NCBI GenBank assembly: GCA_019400425.1
Contig: JAFREE010000010.1
Location: 62,001 to 126,000, forward strand
Direction of reading: 5' to 3'
Source: Hymenochaete sp. R1
Lineage: Eukaryota; Basidiomycota; Agaricomycetes; Hymenochaetales; Hymenochaetaceae
DNA length: 64,000 bases
In this document: in pieces, positions 1 through 11,593 of the stretch
How the letters are laid out: each line of letters starts with the position of its first letter
How positions within the stretch are numbered: position 1 is the first letter of the stretch
The notes under the pieces: generated by a model
Databases searched by the model: none
What the model saw: only the letters and a program-made list of their open reading frames with translations
What the model was told of the DNA's origin: nothing
Program-made: the position numbers and the translations under genes

Positions 1-354
1 GCGAGCGTCCCGTTTCGACGACCGTGAGTTTTGCTGAGTCTTGGTAGCAGTGTTGAAAGTAATCTTGGGAATAGAAGCATGAGTGCCATTAAGGATGAAC
101 GTAGACAAACATTTTACCGTCCAGTTCGTCTTGTGTACTCATAGTGATCACGTCGGCCCCATCATCATAGCTCACAGCAACATCTTGACGATTGATTCCA
201 GCGAGGTCAGCAACCTTCGCTTCCAGTTCACTCCAAGTAGGGCGATTGGGAAACGAAATGCGCCTGGTCACGAATTTGAGAATGTATCGCAGGTGACAAG
301 AAAATAAAACACCAACCTTATCTCGCCACCTGTTGAAAGTTTGAGTTTTATCAT
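1..354 (-). CDS. PB1-domain protein, N-terminal part (gene runs off the left edge)
   Basis: I see three exons on the minus strand: 354-317, 263-118 and 63-1, joined by 53- and 54-nt GT-AG introns that keep the frame. The joined start reads MIKLKLSTGGEIRRISFPNR and continues through a segment ending in DVITMSTQDELDDYFQHC. That is the layout of a complete PB1 domain: a basic first strand (K, RR) and an acidic cluster near the end. PB1 domains mediate head-to-tail protein pairing. A PB1 at the extreme N-terminus is found in NBR1/p62-type autophagy receptors and in some polarity or NADPH-oxidase regulators. The rest of the protein lies outside the window, so the class cannot be chosen. The start is the ATG at 354, the only one that opens directly into the domain; an upstream exon is not excluded. 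Confidence 0.72.
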
Positions 355-611
355 CAGGAGCTCACCGACGAGTTGGGAAGAGGAGGCACTTGAGCCCTCT
401 CAAAGCGCGCCTCTTTTTATGCTGCGTCATTCGCAGTATGCTTATCTAATGCAATCTCAAATGGGCTTAGCACAGCATGGCAACGACGCCGGTCCAAGTA
501 CAGTATACACGCTTTGGGCATTTCATTTGTTCTATACATGGAATACAAGAAACTATTCATTCGGAACCAATAACGGATGCACAATACAGAGAACTAAGCA
601 TTTCGAAGTAC

Positions 612-2162
612 TCAAGCAAAGATAGCGATGCGCGGATCGATTTCAGCGGGATCGTTGAGCTGTAGACGGGCATGAATTTTGGCCAGCCGAACAGAGCTAT
701 GAAGAAGGCACTTACGCGCAGACCGATGTTGAGTGAGCTCAATTGCTTCTGTTCAGTCTCTGAAAGGTTGAAGTCATCGCACTTCAGGTTTGAAGCAACG
801 CGTTCTGCGCTGTTACTCTTCGGAATGACGGCGATGCCCTGCTGCGTAGCCCACCGCAGCAACACTTGCGCAGGAGCTACGAAATAATGATGAGGCCATT
901 GATTCAGCCACTTCGAGAATGAGACTTACTTCTTCCATGAGTCTTAGAGATTGTGGCAACTGCGTCATGTTCCAGAAGACCAACAACGCCCTTGTTCATT
1001 CCCAATTCGAGATAGCTCTGAGGACCAAAAGAGGAGTACGCAGTGATGGCAATGCCGAGCTGATTAGCGAGTTTGAGAAGAGGCTCCTGAGTGAGATATG
1101 GGTGCAGCTCGATCTGGAGGACTTGCGGCTCAATTCTAGCATACCGCAAGATGTCCAGAATGATGGAGCCCTGGCAGTTACTGAATGGTGATTTATATAA
1201 GTTCCACCTTCTCAAACGAAATTAAAGGCATTTACCTGATACCGATATTCTTCGCTACGCCTGAGTCTACAAGTTCCTCCATTGCTTGCCAAGTCTCTTG
1301 GAATGGTGTATTTTCTGCAACACTTTATACGCCTCTTACTGAGAACACTATCGGAATCACTTACGAAGATGGACCTTTCCGTCCAGTCCCCACCACTCCG
1401 GAGGATATTTGTCCTTGGGTTCAACATATTGGAGGGCAATAGGAAAATGTACAAGGAAAAGATCAAAGTAATCAATGCCCTACAAATGAAATTTAAGATG
1501 GTGAATTTGGAACGTAGGAGTGATGAAACTCACCCATAAGTCAAGTTGGTATTTCGAAAGTTGTTTGACGTGGCTTTTGGCATGGAACGTGTTCCAAAGC
1601 TAAGACTTTAATGAGCCAAAAGCAACGATAGCCATTCGTGATTGCTGTACCTTAGAAGTGATGACTGTGCAACTCAGTTTGTAGACCGCTGATTTTATAT
1701 TGAACATTAGACTTACAGAGGTCCTCCCGCTTCACTAAACCGTCTTTGATCGCCCTTGCGACACCTTCTCCGGCTTCACGCTCATTCCCATAATCACCAG
1801 CACCGTCGAAGAGACGGTACCCAGCTTTGATAGCATTGTAAACGGTCTTTGAGAGCCTATTCAACCGCCCATTCTTTCCAGAACAAACATGCATATACTC
1901 ACGTCCGCGCACGATGAGTTGGTGACCTGCCAGTTCATTGATTAAGGAAATAAACAAGATGGGCACACTCGTGAGACTGACCTTCCAAAGACCAAAGCTT
2001 CGTCGTGTGTGATATCAGTCAGCTTGCATATATCTACCATGCACTTAGCGGCCCTACCCTACTTGTGGCATCTGTGAAAGGGACTGAGCATTGAAAGGAC
2101 TTAAATTCAGGAGAATCTAGGCGCACCTTCTGGCCGGTCCTCTTGAGCACGATGGCGGACAT
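612..2162 (-). CDS. Aldo/keto reductase (xylose reductase-like), 321 aa
   Basis: Twelve exons on the minus strand (2162-2127, 2083-2058, 1997-1982, 1926-1903, 1846-1717, 1664-1651, 1599-1534, 1479-1365, 1314-1236, 1180-930, 876-716, 659-612) join without a frame break into 321 codons plus stop. The protein starts [12 protein letters not shown], then has QVGFGLWKV, the usual N-terminus of this family. All four catalytic residues are visible: Asp in [10 protein letters not shown], Tyr in DYGNE, Lys in ITSKLWN and His in FLVHFP. The NADPH-binding IPKSN motif lies near the C-terminus, which ends [13 protein letters not shown] as in fungal xylose/glycerol reductases. It probably reduces sugar aldehydes or other carbonyls with NAD(P)H in the cytosol; the exact substrate cannot be read from sequence. 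Exons of 14, 16 and 24 nt are unusually short. It faces away from the reductase gene at 2664, with a 500-bp shared upstream region. Confidence 0.9.
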
Positions 2163-2663
2163 TCTTGCAGGATGACGATGGGAAGTGATAAAACGGGATG
2201 AGGGAGAAGAGATCTCAGCAATTCGGGTTTTTAAGTGGAGAACATGCGTTATTCCAGGACGACGGGAGCATGCGGGCCGACGAGAGAATTGTGAACGATT
2301 CGAACGATGGGCTCAGATGAGCAGCTGATAATGAACACCGATGACGATGAGGGCTTTCGGCAATTCTTCGGAGTTTGCTGACCCAGCGAATGGCGTTGAC
2401 TTGATTTAAACGCCGATCGCGTCGATCATAGCCTTCGCGTGAGCTGAGCTTTTTCGCGTGTGTTCATGATTGAACAAACGCACAAGACACTTGGAACGTG
2501 GGACTGAGCCTCATGAAGACAATTCTGAAGACTTGAACGAGTCTTTACAATCTACCTCATTCTTCGCTTGGAACCTGTGAGTTCTCTTTCTTACGACCAG
2601 GGATAGATTATTATCTCATTGAGAGCCGAAGGTTTTCATGTCCGTACAGCTGGCCAAAGTGAC
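2163..2663. other. Divergent intergenic region between two reductase genes
   Basis: This 501-bp stretch separates the starts of the aldo/keto reductase (-) and the ketopantoate reductase-like gene (+). It must hold both promoters. I see no convincing TATA box, RNA gene or repeat in it. Confidence 0.5.
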
Positions 2664-3926
2664 ATGCGATTTCATGTCCTTGGATTGGGCCCCGTTGGTC
2701 AGCTCATCGCATTCAACCTCAGAAGAAGCCTACCTTCCAGACATGCCATCAGCCTCATGTTCAAGACCTCAACGCTTGCAAAGCGCATGCGTGGTATTCC
2801 CCTCCAGGTCGAATACGAAGGTGTCATCAACTCTGTCCAAGGTTTGGAAACGGAAGGGACGGCAGCAGCAGCTATGGAGCACAGAAAGGACGAGCAGCTG
2901 TATGAGAATGGCTCGAAGAACCAGATATTCACATCGCGATTCGCTTCTAGTGCGCAACACGAGGAAGGGAAACACACAAACCAAATGTTGCCAGCCACGG
3001 GCACGGAACGCATCGAGTCGCTTTTCATCGCTTGCAAGGCGCAGTCGACACTTTCAGCTATCAGACAAGTTGAACATCGCCTATCTCCAGCAAGCACCAT
3101 CGTATTGTTTCAAAACGGAAACTTGGGAGTGCACGAACAACTCATCGAAAAGCTGTTCCGCGACCCTCGCAAACGTCCGAATTTCATCCTTACGTCGAAT
3201 ACGCACGGGGTTTGGCTCAAGGCTGCACCATTCCACGTCGTGCATGCAGGAATCGGGAAGTTGCGCTTCGGTATCGTTCCCGATGGACGGCGAGACTTTG
3301 AGAAGGGCTTATATGAAGGTGGATCATCGGACAGCTCGCGAGGAAGGCTTCGTTTGGATGACATTGTTTCCTCCAACACCGATCCAGAGATTGCACGCTA
3401 CCGCTCCTTACGGAATACAGTTGCAGTCTTGCAGAAGATGTCGGGGTTACACGCGTCGTGGGACTCGTTTGAGGAGATGCAAATACTTCTGCGACAGAAA
3501 CTGGTCGTCAACTGTGTTATCAATCCCCTCACTACGATCTTGGGTTGCCGAAACGGCGTATTGTTCGAGGATCCAGCTGCGGAGCGCCTGGCGTATCGGG
3601 TCTGCAGAGAAGCGGCAGCAGTGTTCCAGCAGGAGGCTATAACAAAACGAAGACCTGAAACTCCCATTTCCGACGTCGACATCCCGTCCGAGTTGACATG
3701 CCAGGAACTACTTCAAGAATGCCAGAGGATCGCAAAGCTGACGGCTGGGAACACGTCTTCTATGCTAGCGGACTTGCAGAAGGGCAACAGGGTGACGGAG
3801 ATTGATTTTTTGAATGGGTATCTTTTGACATTGGGAGGTCGGTATGGCCAGTCATTGGTGACGAATGCATCGCTTGTGGATTTGGTAAAGCTGCGCTCTC
3901 ATATTCCTCTAGACACGATGATCTAG
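2664..3926 (+). CDS. 2-dehydropantoate 2-reductase family protein (ApbA/PanE-like), 420 aa
   Basis: A single uninterrupted frame from the ATG at 2664 to TAG at 3924-3926. The frame is open further upstream but has no earlier ATG. The N-terminus reads MRFHVLGLGPVGQL, a Rossmann fold with a GxGxxG dinucleotide motif at residues 7-12. The C-terminal half has the family signatures: Lys in RQKLVVNCVINPLTT (the catalytic lysine region), then EIDFLNGYLLTLGGRYG near the end. These fit ketopantoate reductase, which makes pantoate from ketopantoate with NADPH in pantothenate (vitamin B5) synthesis. At 420 aa it is longer than bacterial PanE (about 300 aa) and closer to fungal Pan5/Cbs2-like members, some of which have other roles. 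A spacer at residues 65-125 is poorly conserved-looking. It has no intron, unlike nearly every neighbour. A pantothenate kinase gene occurs 38 kb away in the same window. Confidence 0.85.
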   Translation: MRFHVLGLGPVGQLIAFNLRRSLPSRHAISLMFKTSTLAKRMRGIPLQVEYEGVINSVQGLETEGTAAAAMEHRKDEQLYENGSKNQIFTSRFASSAQHEEGKHTNQMLPATGTERIESLFIACKAQSTLSAIRQVEHRLSPASTIVLFQNGNLGVHEQLIEKLFRDPRKRPNFILTSNTHGVWLKAAPFHVVHAGIGKLRFGIVPDGRRDFEKGLYEGGSSDSSRGRLRLDDIVSSNTDPEIARYRSLRNTVAVLQKMSGLHASWDSFEEMQILLRQKLVVNCVINPLTTILGCRNGVLFEDPAAERLAYRVCREAAAVFQQEAITKRRPETPISDVDIPSELTCQELLQECQRIAKLTAGNTSSMLADLQKGNRVTEIDFLNGYLLTLGGRYGQSLVTNASLVDLVKLRSHIPLDTMI

Positions 3927-4225
3927 CATAGTAAAATACCTTGACTCGTATTTAATTCGCGGATGAGAAACCGAACCCCCACACCAATAGAACCGTTTAT
4001 ATTGAATTTCGTACGAGTCGCGGCCTCTGTATTTATTTGGATCAACCGTCGGCCCCGCGACGCCATGCGCAGCGCCTGTTTGGTGCGTGCGTTACTGCCA
4101 AGCAAATGATCTCCCGTCAGAAAGAAGGGTTCAAAGTATGTCATCATATGCTATCGGCCCCATCAGTTAAAGCTCAGCACTTTGCTGTTCCTGCGTTCAC
4201 TACACTTTCACTTTAACCATCTACA

Positions 4226-7200
4226 ATGCATACACTCACCGCGATTCTCTTGATATGCACAATCATCGTTTTGCTGGCTCCCAACGGAGCGTTTGCCTTC
4301 GGAGCGGGTGATATTCCAGACTTCGGTAAGTGCACACAAGAGATGATATCGCGATCTTATCTGTGTCATTGACGAACCTTCTTTGTGACCTTTGCGGTAC
4401 AGCCTATCTGAACGGTACGCATGTCTAGCTAGCTTTATTTAAGGTACTGGAACTTATACATCGCACAGACAAGGCTTTTAGGCATGGCGACATTGAAAAC
4501 ATCCTAGAGACATTGGTGAGACAATGGTTATTGAACAGGCTGATCACCCGTCCTTACATATCTTTGCTGCGTAGGTCAAGTCCGTTGGAGGAGCCTCCGC
4601 GGGCGGAGGACTTCTTGGAATGGCATCGTCCCTCCTTTCGGCTGCAAAGGGGGGTGAGAAGTTTGGCAGACAAGATGTCAAACGCGTCTACTTCGTGAGT
4701 TTCATGGATTGTATACTTCATACGTCTTGCTTATGTTATTGTACCCAGGGAAACTGGCTTCGGGATTACTCTCAGGTCAGATATAAGGCATGCTGAGTAT
4801 TGATCTGGGTCTCACACAGTGCAATAGGCAATGGATATTGCAGGTCTCAGCAAACTCTCGGCTGATACTCTTGTAATGATCGTTTCAATTCTGGGCTTCA
4901 TGACTTTTGGGTTCGCCACCGAGGAGTTCGAGGTGACAGCAGACAGGCTTAGCGTTTATCTGCCAGTTGTGAGTGCACACCATGTACTTTCTTGGGTAAA
5001 TACTGATGTTTTCTTCAGGAACATATTGATAACCCAAAGTATGAGTCTATAGAGTTTACCTCATAAAAGCATAATTTTATGACCTTCACAGGGGATATGC
5101 TGAGAAAGAGGGCGACGCGCGACAGTTCCACCCAAAACTCAGGCCTCCAGTTGACTCCCGAGAGCTGGAAATCGACGAGAGGACCGGAATGAAGGCATGT
5201 TTCGTATTTTACGTACGTAGGACTCGCAGTTGCTTATCATAATCTAGAACTATATGGCTACCGAAAATGAAGGATGGGACACTTCAACAGCACATATCCG
5301 CCGTACTTTCGCAGCATGTATCGAACATGGTCGTCGTGCTGGTGGCCGAGAAGGCGCCGATCTCTGGGAAGCGTACCGTCTCCTTGGTACTGGCCTCCAT
5401 ACTATGGAAGATTTGCTCGCACACAGTAACTGGTGCGAGATTGCCCTACGGAAGATGGGCCATTCCGAAGTCTTCTGTCATGTTGGAGACAATGGTAAGC
5501 TGGTGGTAACTCTTCGATCCCCTTTCATAGTACTGACTTAGGAGATAGTCTCCATCCGGACACCCAATGGTACTGCACCGCCTCTCATTACTGGGACGTT
5601 TGGGAGTGCAGACTTCATCCACTCACTCATGGGAGAAGCGACTGAGTAAGAACCCAACATAATTTCTCCTGTATCTCTCAAAGCCTTATGGCATCACTTA
5701 GTCATATCAGCGAAGCTAGTGTAACAAACCTTTACGACAAAATGAATCAGGTGAGGCTATACCGTTCGCGATAATTTCACCATGCTGAGACTTGATCTAG
5801 TCCGGAGACTCAAACTCCCAGTTCGATGCATTGAAAGGCATTTTGAAGAAGCTGCCCATTGGAGGTAGCTCCGACAAAATGGAGCAGGGCGAGGACATCA
5901 AGAACAAGGCCTATAACTTCAATCCAGACGATTACGCCCCAAAGGAAGTCCAAGAACAGCTCCTACAAATCTTGAAGTGGCGCGATGACATTTACCGAGA
6001 TATTATCAAGAAGATCGAGATGGTCCCTGGTCTCAACGACTTGATTGATCAATTAACGAATGCTCTAAACGCATGTAAGTGGGAGTCACTCGTATTCTCA
6101 GATACGAATCCCATAAAAGAAACCCACGTGGCTGACATTGGGTAGATATCTACACTGTCATTGCCCCGTGGATAACTGTAAGTAAAGTTGATGGCTTGAG
6201 CACGATAATAGCTTTGACATTTGATTCCAGCCTATTTTGAAGCAAGCCACGGGTGCGCTGGGGGAGGGTAGCAAAGCTGTCATTGACAGCGATGATCAAT
6301 ACGAAGTTTGTCATTCATGTACGCACATTTGCCTTGCTTTACTAAACCGTTGAATTTTAGGTTTTTAAGTAAGAAAGGCAACCTTATGGTGCAAACGCCT
6401 TGCATAGAAGTCTAATAAACTTTCACTTCCCAGCAACCCTGACGCCAGCGATCCAAGTCACTCCATCCTTTCGAAGGATCACTTCGGACTCATTTTGAAT
6501 GAACCTGCAGGCAAGATCGCCCAAGTCGTGGTTGAGCACTCCGTCAACCTCATTGTGAAGGTATTTTCATATCGTACAAACTAAACTCTGGGCTTTGCTT
6601 AACAAGCATTTAGGCGTGGGCAGATGATGAAGACCCGAACAGGGTCATCGACGAGGTCCGTACTTTATATGAAATATAATTACAACCGATTCACTAATGT
6701 ATCTTTAGATTCTTGAAGCCTTCCATCACCCATACTATGCCACTGGAAGGTCTGAAATTCAGAATGCTATGATGGACTGCATGGAACGGTGGTTTGGCGG
6801 ACTCGGAGGACAGGAAGGTCGCCAAACTATTTCGGCATTGAGTAAGGTAAGAGAAATGATATATCAAAAGCCATCAACTTTTTGAGGCTCTATGCAGGAC
6901 AGCGTTCGCGAAGGGAAAAACAAACGCGAGGGGGCTGAGAATAGCTCAGGAGCATCAGGAGGTCAATCTGGCTATTCTCAGAGCGGATACTCTGGCGGAG
7001 GTAAGTGCTGCTTCCCGTACCAAATGTTAGCCAGTGAGTAAACAACGCTGACTTTCTGTCAGGAGGATATGGGGGCCGTCAAGAGACTCAGACCAGCTCT
7101 TACTCTCGTCAGAATGATGACAATACCTATGGCCAAAGCACACAGTCCTATGGCGGTCGTCGAAATGATAATGACAATGAGACAAGCTCTTACTCTCGAC

Positions 7201-8081
7201 GTAATGACGAATCTTCATACGGACAAAGCACTCAGTCGTACGGTAGTCGCCGTGACGACAATGGATACGGCCATAGCAGCGGCGGTAATTCGTATGGCCG
7301 CTCGGACGAATACTCTTCTTCTGATAATTATTCCCGTCGCGCCGACACTGAGAGCCAAGGCTATGGCCGTCGCCAGGAGTCTGCGGGTGAGTTTGATAAG
7401 ATTTGACGTGTTTAGAAGATCATTAAATCAAAGGCACTGCAGGTTATGGCGGTGACAGCTACTCGCGCAGCAACGAAGACTCTTACGGCCGTCAAGATAA
7501 CGGTAGGTGTAGCTGGATCTCATAGCCCATCTTCATATTGATCTGTTGTATCTGTAGATTACTCTGGCGGGCGTAGCAGATACGGCGGGGATAATAACTC
7601 CTATACTCGTACTGAAGAGCCCGCGTACGGACGCCCCCAGGAGGCTTATGGCGGGGATAATGTCGGATCTGGACATCGTGAGCATCATGGGGGCCATCAC
7701 GGGGGCCATCATGGACAGCGCCGTGATGAAGACGAAGGTGGAGGTTATCAGCCAACTTACGCCCAGCCAGATTCCTATGGTGGCGGTGGGGGAGAAGGAT
7801 ATGGGCGCAGCGGCTATGGAGGAGGTGGGGGATACGGAGGAGGCGGTGAAGCTGGTGGCTACGGCGGTGGCCGTGGTGGTTATGGCGAGTCTGGCGGGAC
7901 TGAATCTTACGGAGGACGCGGTGGTGGGTACGGCGGTCAGGAAGGATATGGAGGTCGAGGGGGCGATGACCAGGAGACGTTTGGCGCTGAGAGGCTAAAC
8001 CTTGAAGACCGGTCCGAAGGCTACGAGGGAGGAGGCTATGGTGGCGAACGCAGGCCAAGGAGAGATGAATACGGCTATTAA
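4226..8081 (+). CDS. hetC: HET-C family heterokaryon-incompatibility protein, about 889 aa
   Basis: Twenty-two exons join in frame: 4226-4325, 4403-4414, 4469-4515, 4575-4694, 4749-4775, 4828-4968, 5019-5038, 5092-5194, 5248-5494, 5549-5645, 5702-5750, 5801-6074, 6146-6177, 6231-6305, 6361-6368, 6434-6560, 6614-6655, 6709-6846, 6898-7000, 7063-7386, 7443-7502, 7558-8081. A signal peptide opens the protein (MHTLTAILLICTIIVLLAPN, then AFAFGAGDIPDF). The HET-C core follows, with VYFGNWLRDYSQAMDIAGL, GLHTMEDLLAHSNWCEIAL and FHHPYYATGRSEIQ. From about residue 555 the tail is rich in Gly, Tyr, Ser, Arg and Gln, made of SYSRRN/YGQSTQSYG-type repeats and ending in GGYGG runs. In Neurospora het-c differences between strains trigger vegetative incompatibility; whether that holds in basidiomycetes is unknown. 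Exons of 8, 12 and 20 nt and one GC-AG intron (after 5194) are inferred from phase. Confidence 0.9.
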
Positions 8082-8650
8082 AGAATTTTGGGGTTATAGA
8101 AGAGGAAGGCCGCGGAACGGACACGATAGAGGAGCCCACGAGAAGAACGGAAAGTAGTTAAGACTTGCTTGTAATAATATAACGAATTGAAGTGTATGCC
8201 AGCCCAGTGTGTCATTATATATGGAATACAGTGATCGAGTGCAAGGAAGGAGGACGAAGAAGGATCAGGAATCAGGATCTCTGAAAACGCGCCTCGTGTT
8301 TTGTCACGTGAGGAAGGCCGTCTGAATTGAATTTTTGTTTGTAAATAAGGACCCACGGCGTTGTGCGCTCTGGAGGATGGGACCCTCTCTCCTCCTGCCT
8401 CGTGTTTAAGGAGATCCCCCCAACCCGCCCTTTATTCCCTTCCCTCTCTCTTCCTTTCTACTGCTCCATCATCTCGTTGTCACGACCTGCACGACTTAAA
8501 CGACTCAGACGAAACGACTCTATCTCTCTGCAATCCGACGACATCAACTCCTCTGCACAAAGCACACTTGCATTCTCTTCTCGTAGCATTTACCCACCTC
8601 TTCTCAGCCCTTCTTCGACTGTAGACGTTCACTGTTTCTCCAAATACGCG
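8082..8650 (+). promoter_or_regulatory. hetC 3' end and promoter/leader of the first bHLH gene
   Basis: 569 bp without coding potential. It holds a perfect palindromic E-box, CACGTG, at 8305-8310, about 340 bp upstream of the bHLH start codon. From 8375 to 8640 the plus strand is strongly pyrimidine-rich, as in several other leaders here. E-boxes are the usual binding site of bHLH-zipper proteins, so self-regulation is possible; this is inference. Confidence 0.45.
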
Positions 8651-9957
8651 ATGGACCATCATCACCCGCATTCAACTTCGCACGACCAACTCGACATGCC
8701 TACCGACCCTGCGCTTCAGCATGCCCAAGCGCATTATGGCTTTTATCATCCTGAGCCAGCAGCGGATCAGCACCATCAATACCCAACTATGGGCTTCGGA
8801 CATGCGCAACAGATTCCCAATTACGAAGTCGTGCAAAACGCGCACCAGCCTCGTGTGTACTCTTTCATCCTCATGTTTTCCTCCTGCCCTTGCTGAACTC
8901 ACATCCAATCCCGCTTCTTCTCGCGCATCTCTCCCCCCCGCATTCGCACATACCCTCTACCTATCTCCCCGTTCAATAGAGATGGGCCATAACGGTCTCC
9001 AGCAACCGTTCCAGCAGTTTCGAAACATCGGACTCATTTCAAACCATCATCAACAGCAGCATTACCCTAACCCAGCGCATTTTTCTCCAACCCACTCCTC
9101 CTCGAACCTAAATCTCCCGCTCGACGCGTCCCCACCTCCCCAATCTCCGTCTTACGATCCGCTTTCTCCCCCGGTTTCAGGCTCGGATACCTCCGCCGAC
9201 GGCATTTACATCTCTCGAAACTCAAGCGGAACGACTTCCCCTTCCTCGTCTCGCGGCGGGAGCCTTGTCCACCGCAATTCACTTCGCTACAATCCTACTC
9301 CATCTCCGTCTGGCTCTGGTTCGTCTGGACGCCGCCGTGGTCGGTCATTCGACTCTGACGAGGACGATCCGAACAATATGATGTCAATCCAGGAGATGAC
9401 GCATACTCGGAAAGAGGCGACCAGACGGCAGCGCATAGAAGCGGAACAGAGGCGCCGGGACGAGCTGCGCGATGGCTATGCGAGACTTAAAGACGTCTTG
9501 CCGGTCTCGAACCAGAAAAGTAGCAAGGTATCGCTACTCGAGAGAGGTGGGTGTTCCTGGCCTAAACTAGATTATTTATTCTTGAGCTCATACTGACGCT
9601 TCTACTTCACCGTCTCGAACGTTTCTCCGTCTTACAGCGACGAACTATATTCAGCAGCTCGACAAGACCACTCGCACAATGGGGACACGCCTCGCCGCGC
9701 TCGAATCTGAGGTTCAACGCCTTCGGGCACTGAACGAGAAAATTTCTCTGTCCGTTGGGACGCCAGAGGCTATGGGTGGCGCCGTCTCAATGGTACATTC
9801 CATGGACCGACCGTTGTCCCCACCCCCTGAGGGCGCCACGAATCCGCAGTCTACGCAGGCGTCGGAGCAGCAGCACCAGTCCTCACATAACCTTATCCCT
9901 GTGACGGGCGAGCCACCTCACGAGGAGTCTGATGGGTCCGAGGCGGGAGGTGTGTAA
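8651..9957 (+). CDS. bHLH (leucine-zipper-like) transcription factor, copy 1, 362 aa
   Basis: Three exons: 8651-8852, 8980-9546 and 9638-9957, phases consistent, ending TAA. The N-terminal half is low-complexity (His, Pro, Ser, Gln), probably disordered. The bHLH lies at about residues 210-265: basic region RRQRIEAEQRRRDELR with the Glu-Arg contacts (HxxE-RRR pattern without the first His), then GYARLKDVLPVSNQKSSKVS and helix 2. A heptad-like stretch TRLAALESEVQRLRALNEKI follows as a zipper. Such proteins bind E-boxes as dimers in the nucleus. The second intron falls inside helix 2, after the Arg of SLLER, in phase 1. The paralogue at 15131 has an intron at the same codon and phase. Target genes are unknown. 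Confidence 0.9.
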
Positions 9958-10656
9958 ATATACGACTTGCGAGAGAAACTCCCGAGTGTCGAGTCCGAGT
10001 TCACTCACTCCGTTCCCGACCTCGAATGACCCCCTCGAGGCGAAAGTTCGACTACGAAACGCGTTCCCTGTTCTCTTTTCTTTTCCTTTTTTTTTCTTTG
10101 ACAAAGCTCACGTTTTTGATGACGACCAAATGACAACGGCAAAATGGACATTGGTAACCATAACGTGGCCATAACGAATTAAGGGAGGGCGGAGGGGGAG
10201 GTACAGGCAAAACAAAACAATGTGTGTTGACCGTGTTGTTGTGTTCATTGTTTTCATTCCAGCGTTCCTTCACCCTCACATTACCTCTATCGACTCCCTT
10301 ACCTTTTCGTTCTGACGTATAGTTTATGCTCACCCTCCACTTGATCTTTTGACGATATGAATTTCTTCTTCCTTCTTCCTTCTTCCTTCTTGATGTATGA
10401 CTCGGCAACCTTCTCCCTCTTTCCTTTCTTACACCGTCTCCCCTTTTTGTCTTTCTTCTTCCTTTCCTTTCCTTTATCTTTCTTTCTTCCCCTGTTGTTC
10501 CTTCGTCTTCCGCCTTAGTCCTTTCTTTCTTTTCCTTTCCCTTCCTTCTCTTTGTATCTGTATCCCAGCCCCGAACTAGGTCGGGGAGTGGACGTCGAAA
10601 CAAAGGGTGACACATTCCCGTCCCGACACAAAAAGACTTTTTGTTCTGTTTTCTCT

Positions 10657-10679
10657 GTACGTACGCACGTACGTACGTA
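10657..10679. repeat. ACGTAC-rich near-palindrome, copy A
   Basis: The 20-mer GTACGTACGCACGTACGTAC begins at 10657 and is followed by GTA. The same 20-mer occurs at 33267-33286. It can fold on itself almost completely. Confidence 0.8.
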
Positions 10680-11133
10680 TTTGCTTACTCACTGGCTCGC
10701 GGGAAGGGGGTTGGGTGGGTAGGTATAGAATTGGTCCGGTCCGGTTATTTGTTCCATCGAGTCTATCGATAAATTGAGTCGTGTTATTACTTTTTTTTTG
10801 TTTCGTGTAGAAGGTAGCTGGGTGGCGTTTTTGTATTACCCCCTCCCCTCCCTGCAACGGACGCCCTAAACAGTACCAGTAAAAAGAAAACAGTAAAATA
10901 TAAAATTCAAGGGATTAGATCGTGATTCGTGAGGCTCTGACCGGTGCAGAGCCTCACCACCACCTTTCTTCCCTTCCCGATCTTTCTTCTAAAGTGCTTC
11001 TGTCCACTAGAATGATAAAAACAGAAAAGAAAGAGAAAAGGGAAAGGGTTGGATTTGACTTTTTGGCTTTAACGTATACGTATTGCCTTTGGTCGGAGGA
11101 TGAGGAACGGAACGGAGCGAGCGAGACTACTTG

Positions 11134-11158
11134 CACTTACACTTACACTTACACTTAC
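11134..11158 (+). repeat. CACTTA hexamer microsatellite
   Basis: Four consecutive CACTTA units plus one base. No coding context. Confidence 0.85.
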
Positions 11159-11339
11159 CGGCACCATATTAACTAGTAGTGTAACTTAGGCTCGACTCTA
11201 CACCGACACCGACACGAGACGAGACGCGAGACACGACAGAAGGAACGCGGAGAGAAGCTTAAGCTTAAAAATGAATTGAAGAATGCAGAATGGAAGATTC
11301 GGATTCGATTCATTGGCAGATTCGAAGTTCGGCGGCTCT

Positions 11340-11391
11340 GATACGGATACGGATACGGATACTGGACCTTACTGGATACTGGATACTGGAT
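11340..11391 (+). repeat. GATACG / GGATACT degenerate hexamer-heptamer array
   Basis: Three to four GATACG units run into several GGATACT units; tandem slippage products in the non-coding interval. Confidence 0.75.
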
Positions 11392-11561
11392 GCTGCTAAT
11401 ACAAGTGGTGCACTGGTGCCAGTATCGTATCGTATAGTATAATGTGTAGTATGCGGTGCGTATAGTAAGTAAGTTAAGCGCATTCGTCTGCGGAACGATG
11501 ATGAATTGAAAAATGAATGGGTCACTGTCACTGGTAGATATATGGACTATGAGATGCGTTG

Positions 11562-11593
11562 TGAGATGAACCATGAGATGAACCATGAGATGG
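11562..11593 (+). repeat. 12-bp tandem repeat (GAGATGAACCAT)
   Basis: Two and a half copies of a 12-bp unit in non-coding DNA. Confidence 0.7.

Noticed and set aside
2638..3642. A 334-codon plus-strand frame overlapping the reductase gene
   Set aside because: It lies in another frame of the 420-aa reductase, whose GxGxxG and EIDFLNGY motifs prove the true frame.
10052..10615. A 187-codon minus-strand frame of Lys/Arg/Glu-rich sequence
   Set aside because: It is the reverse of a CTT-rich low-complexity tract and shows no domain.
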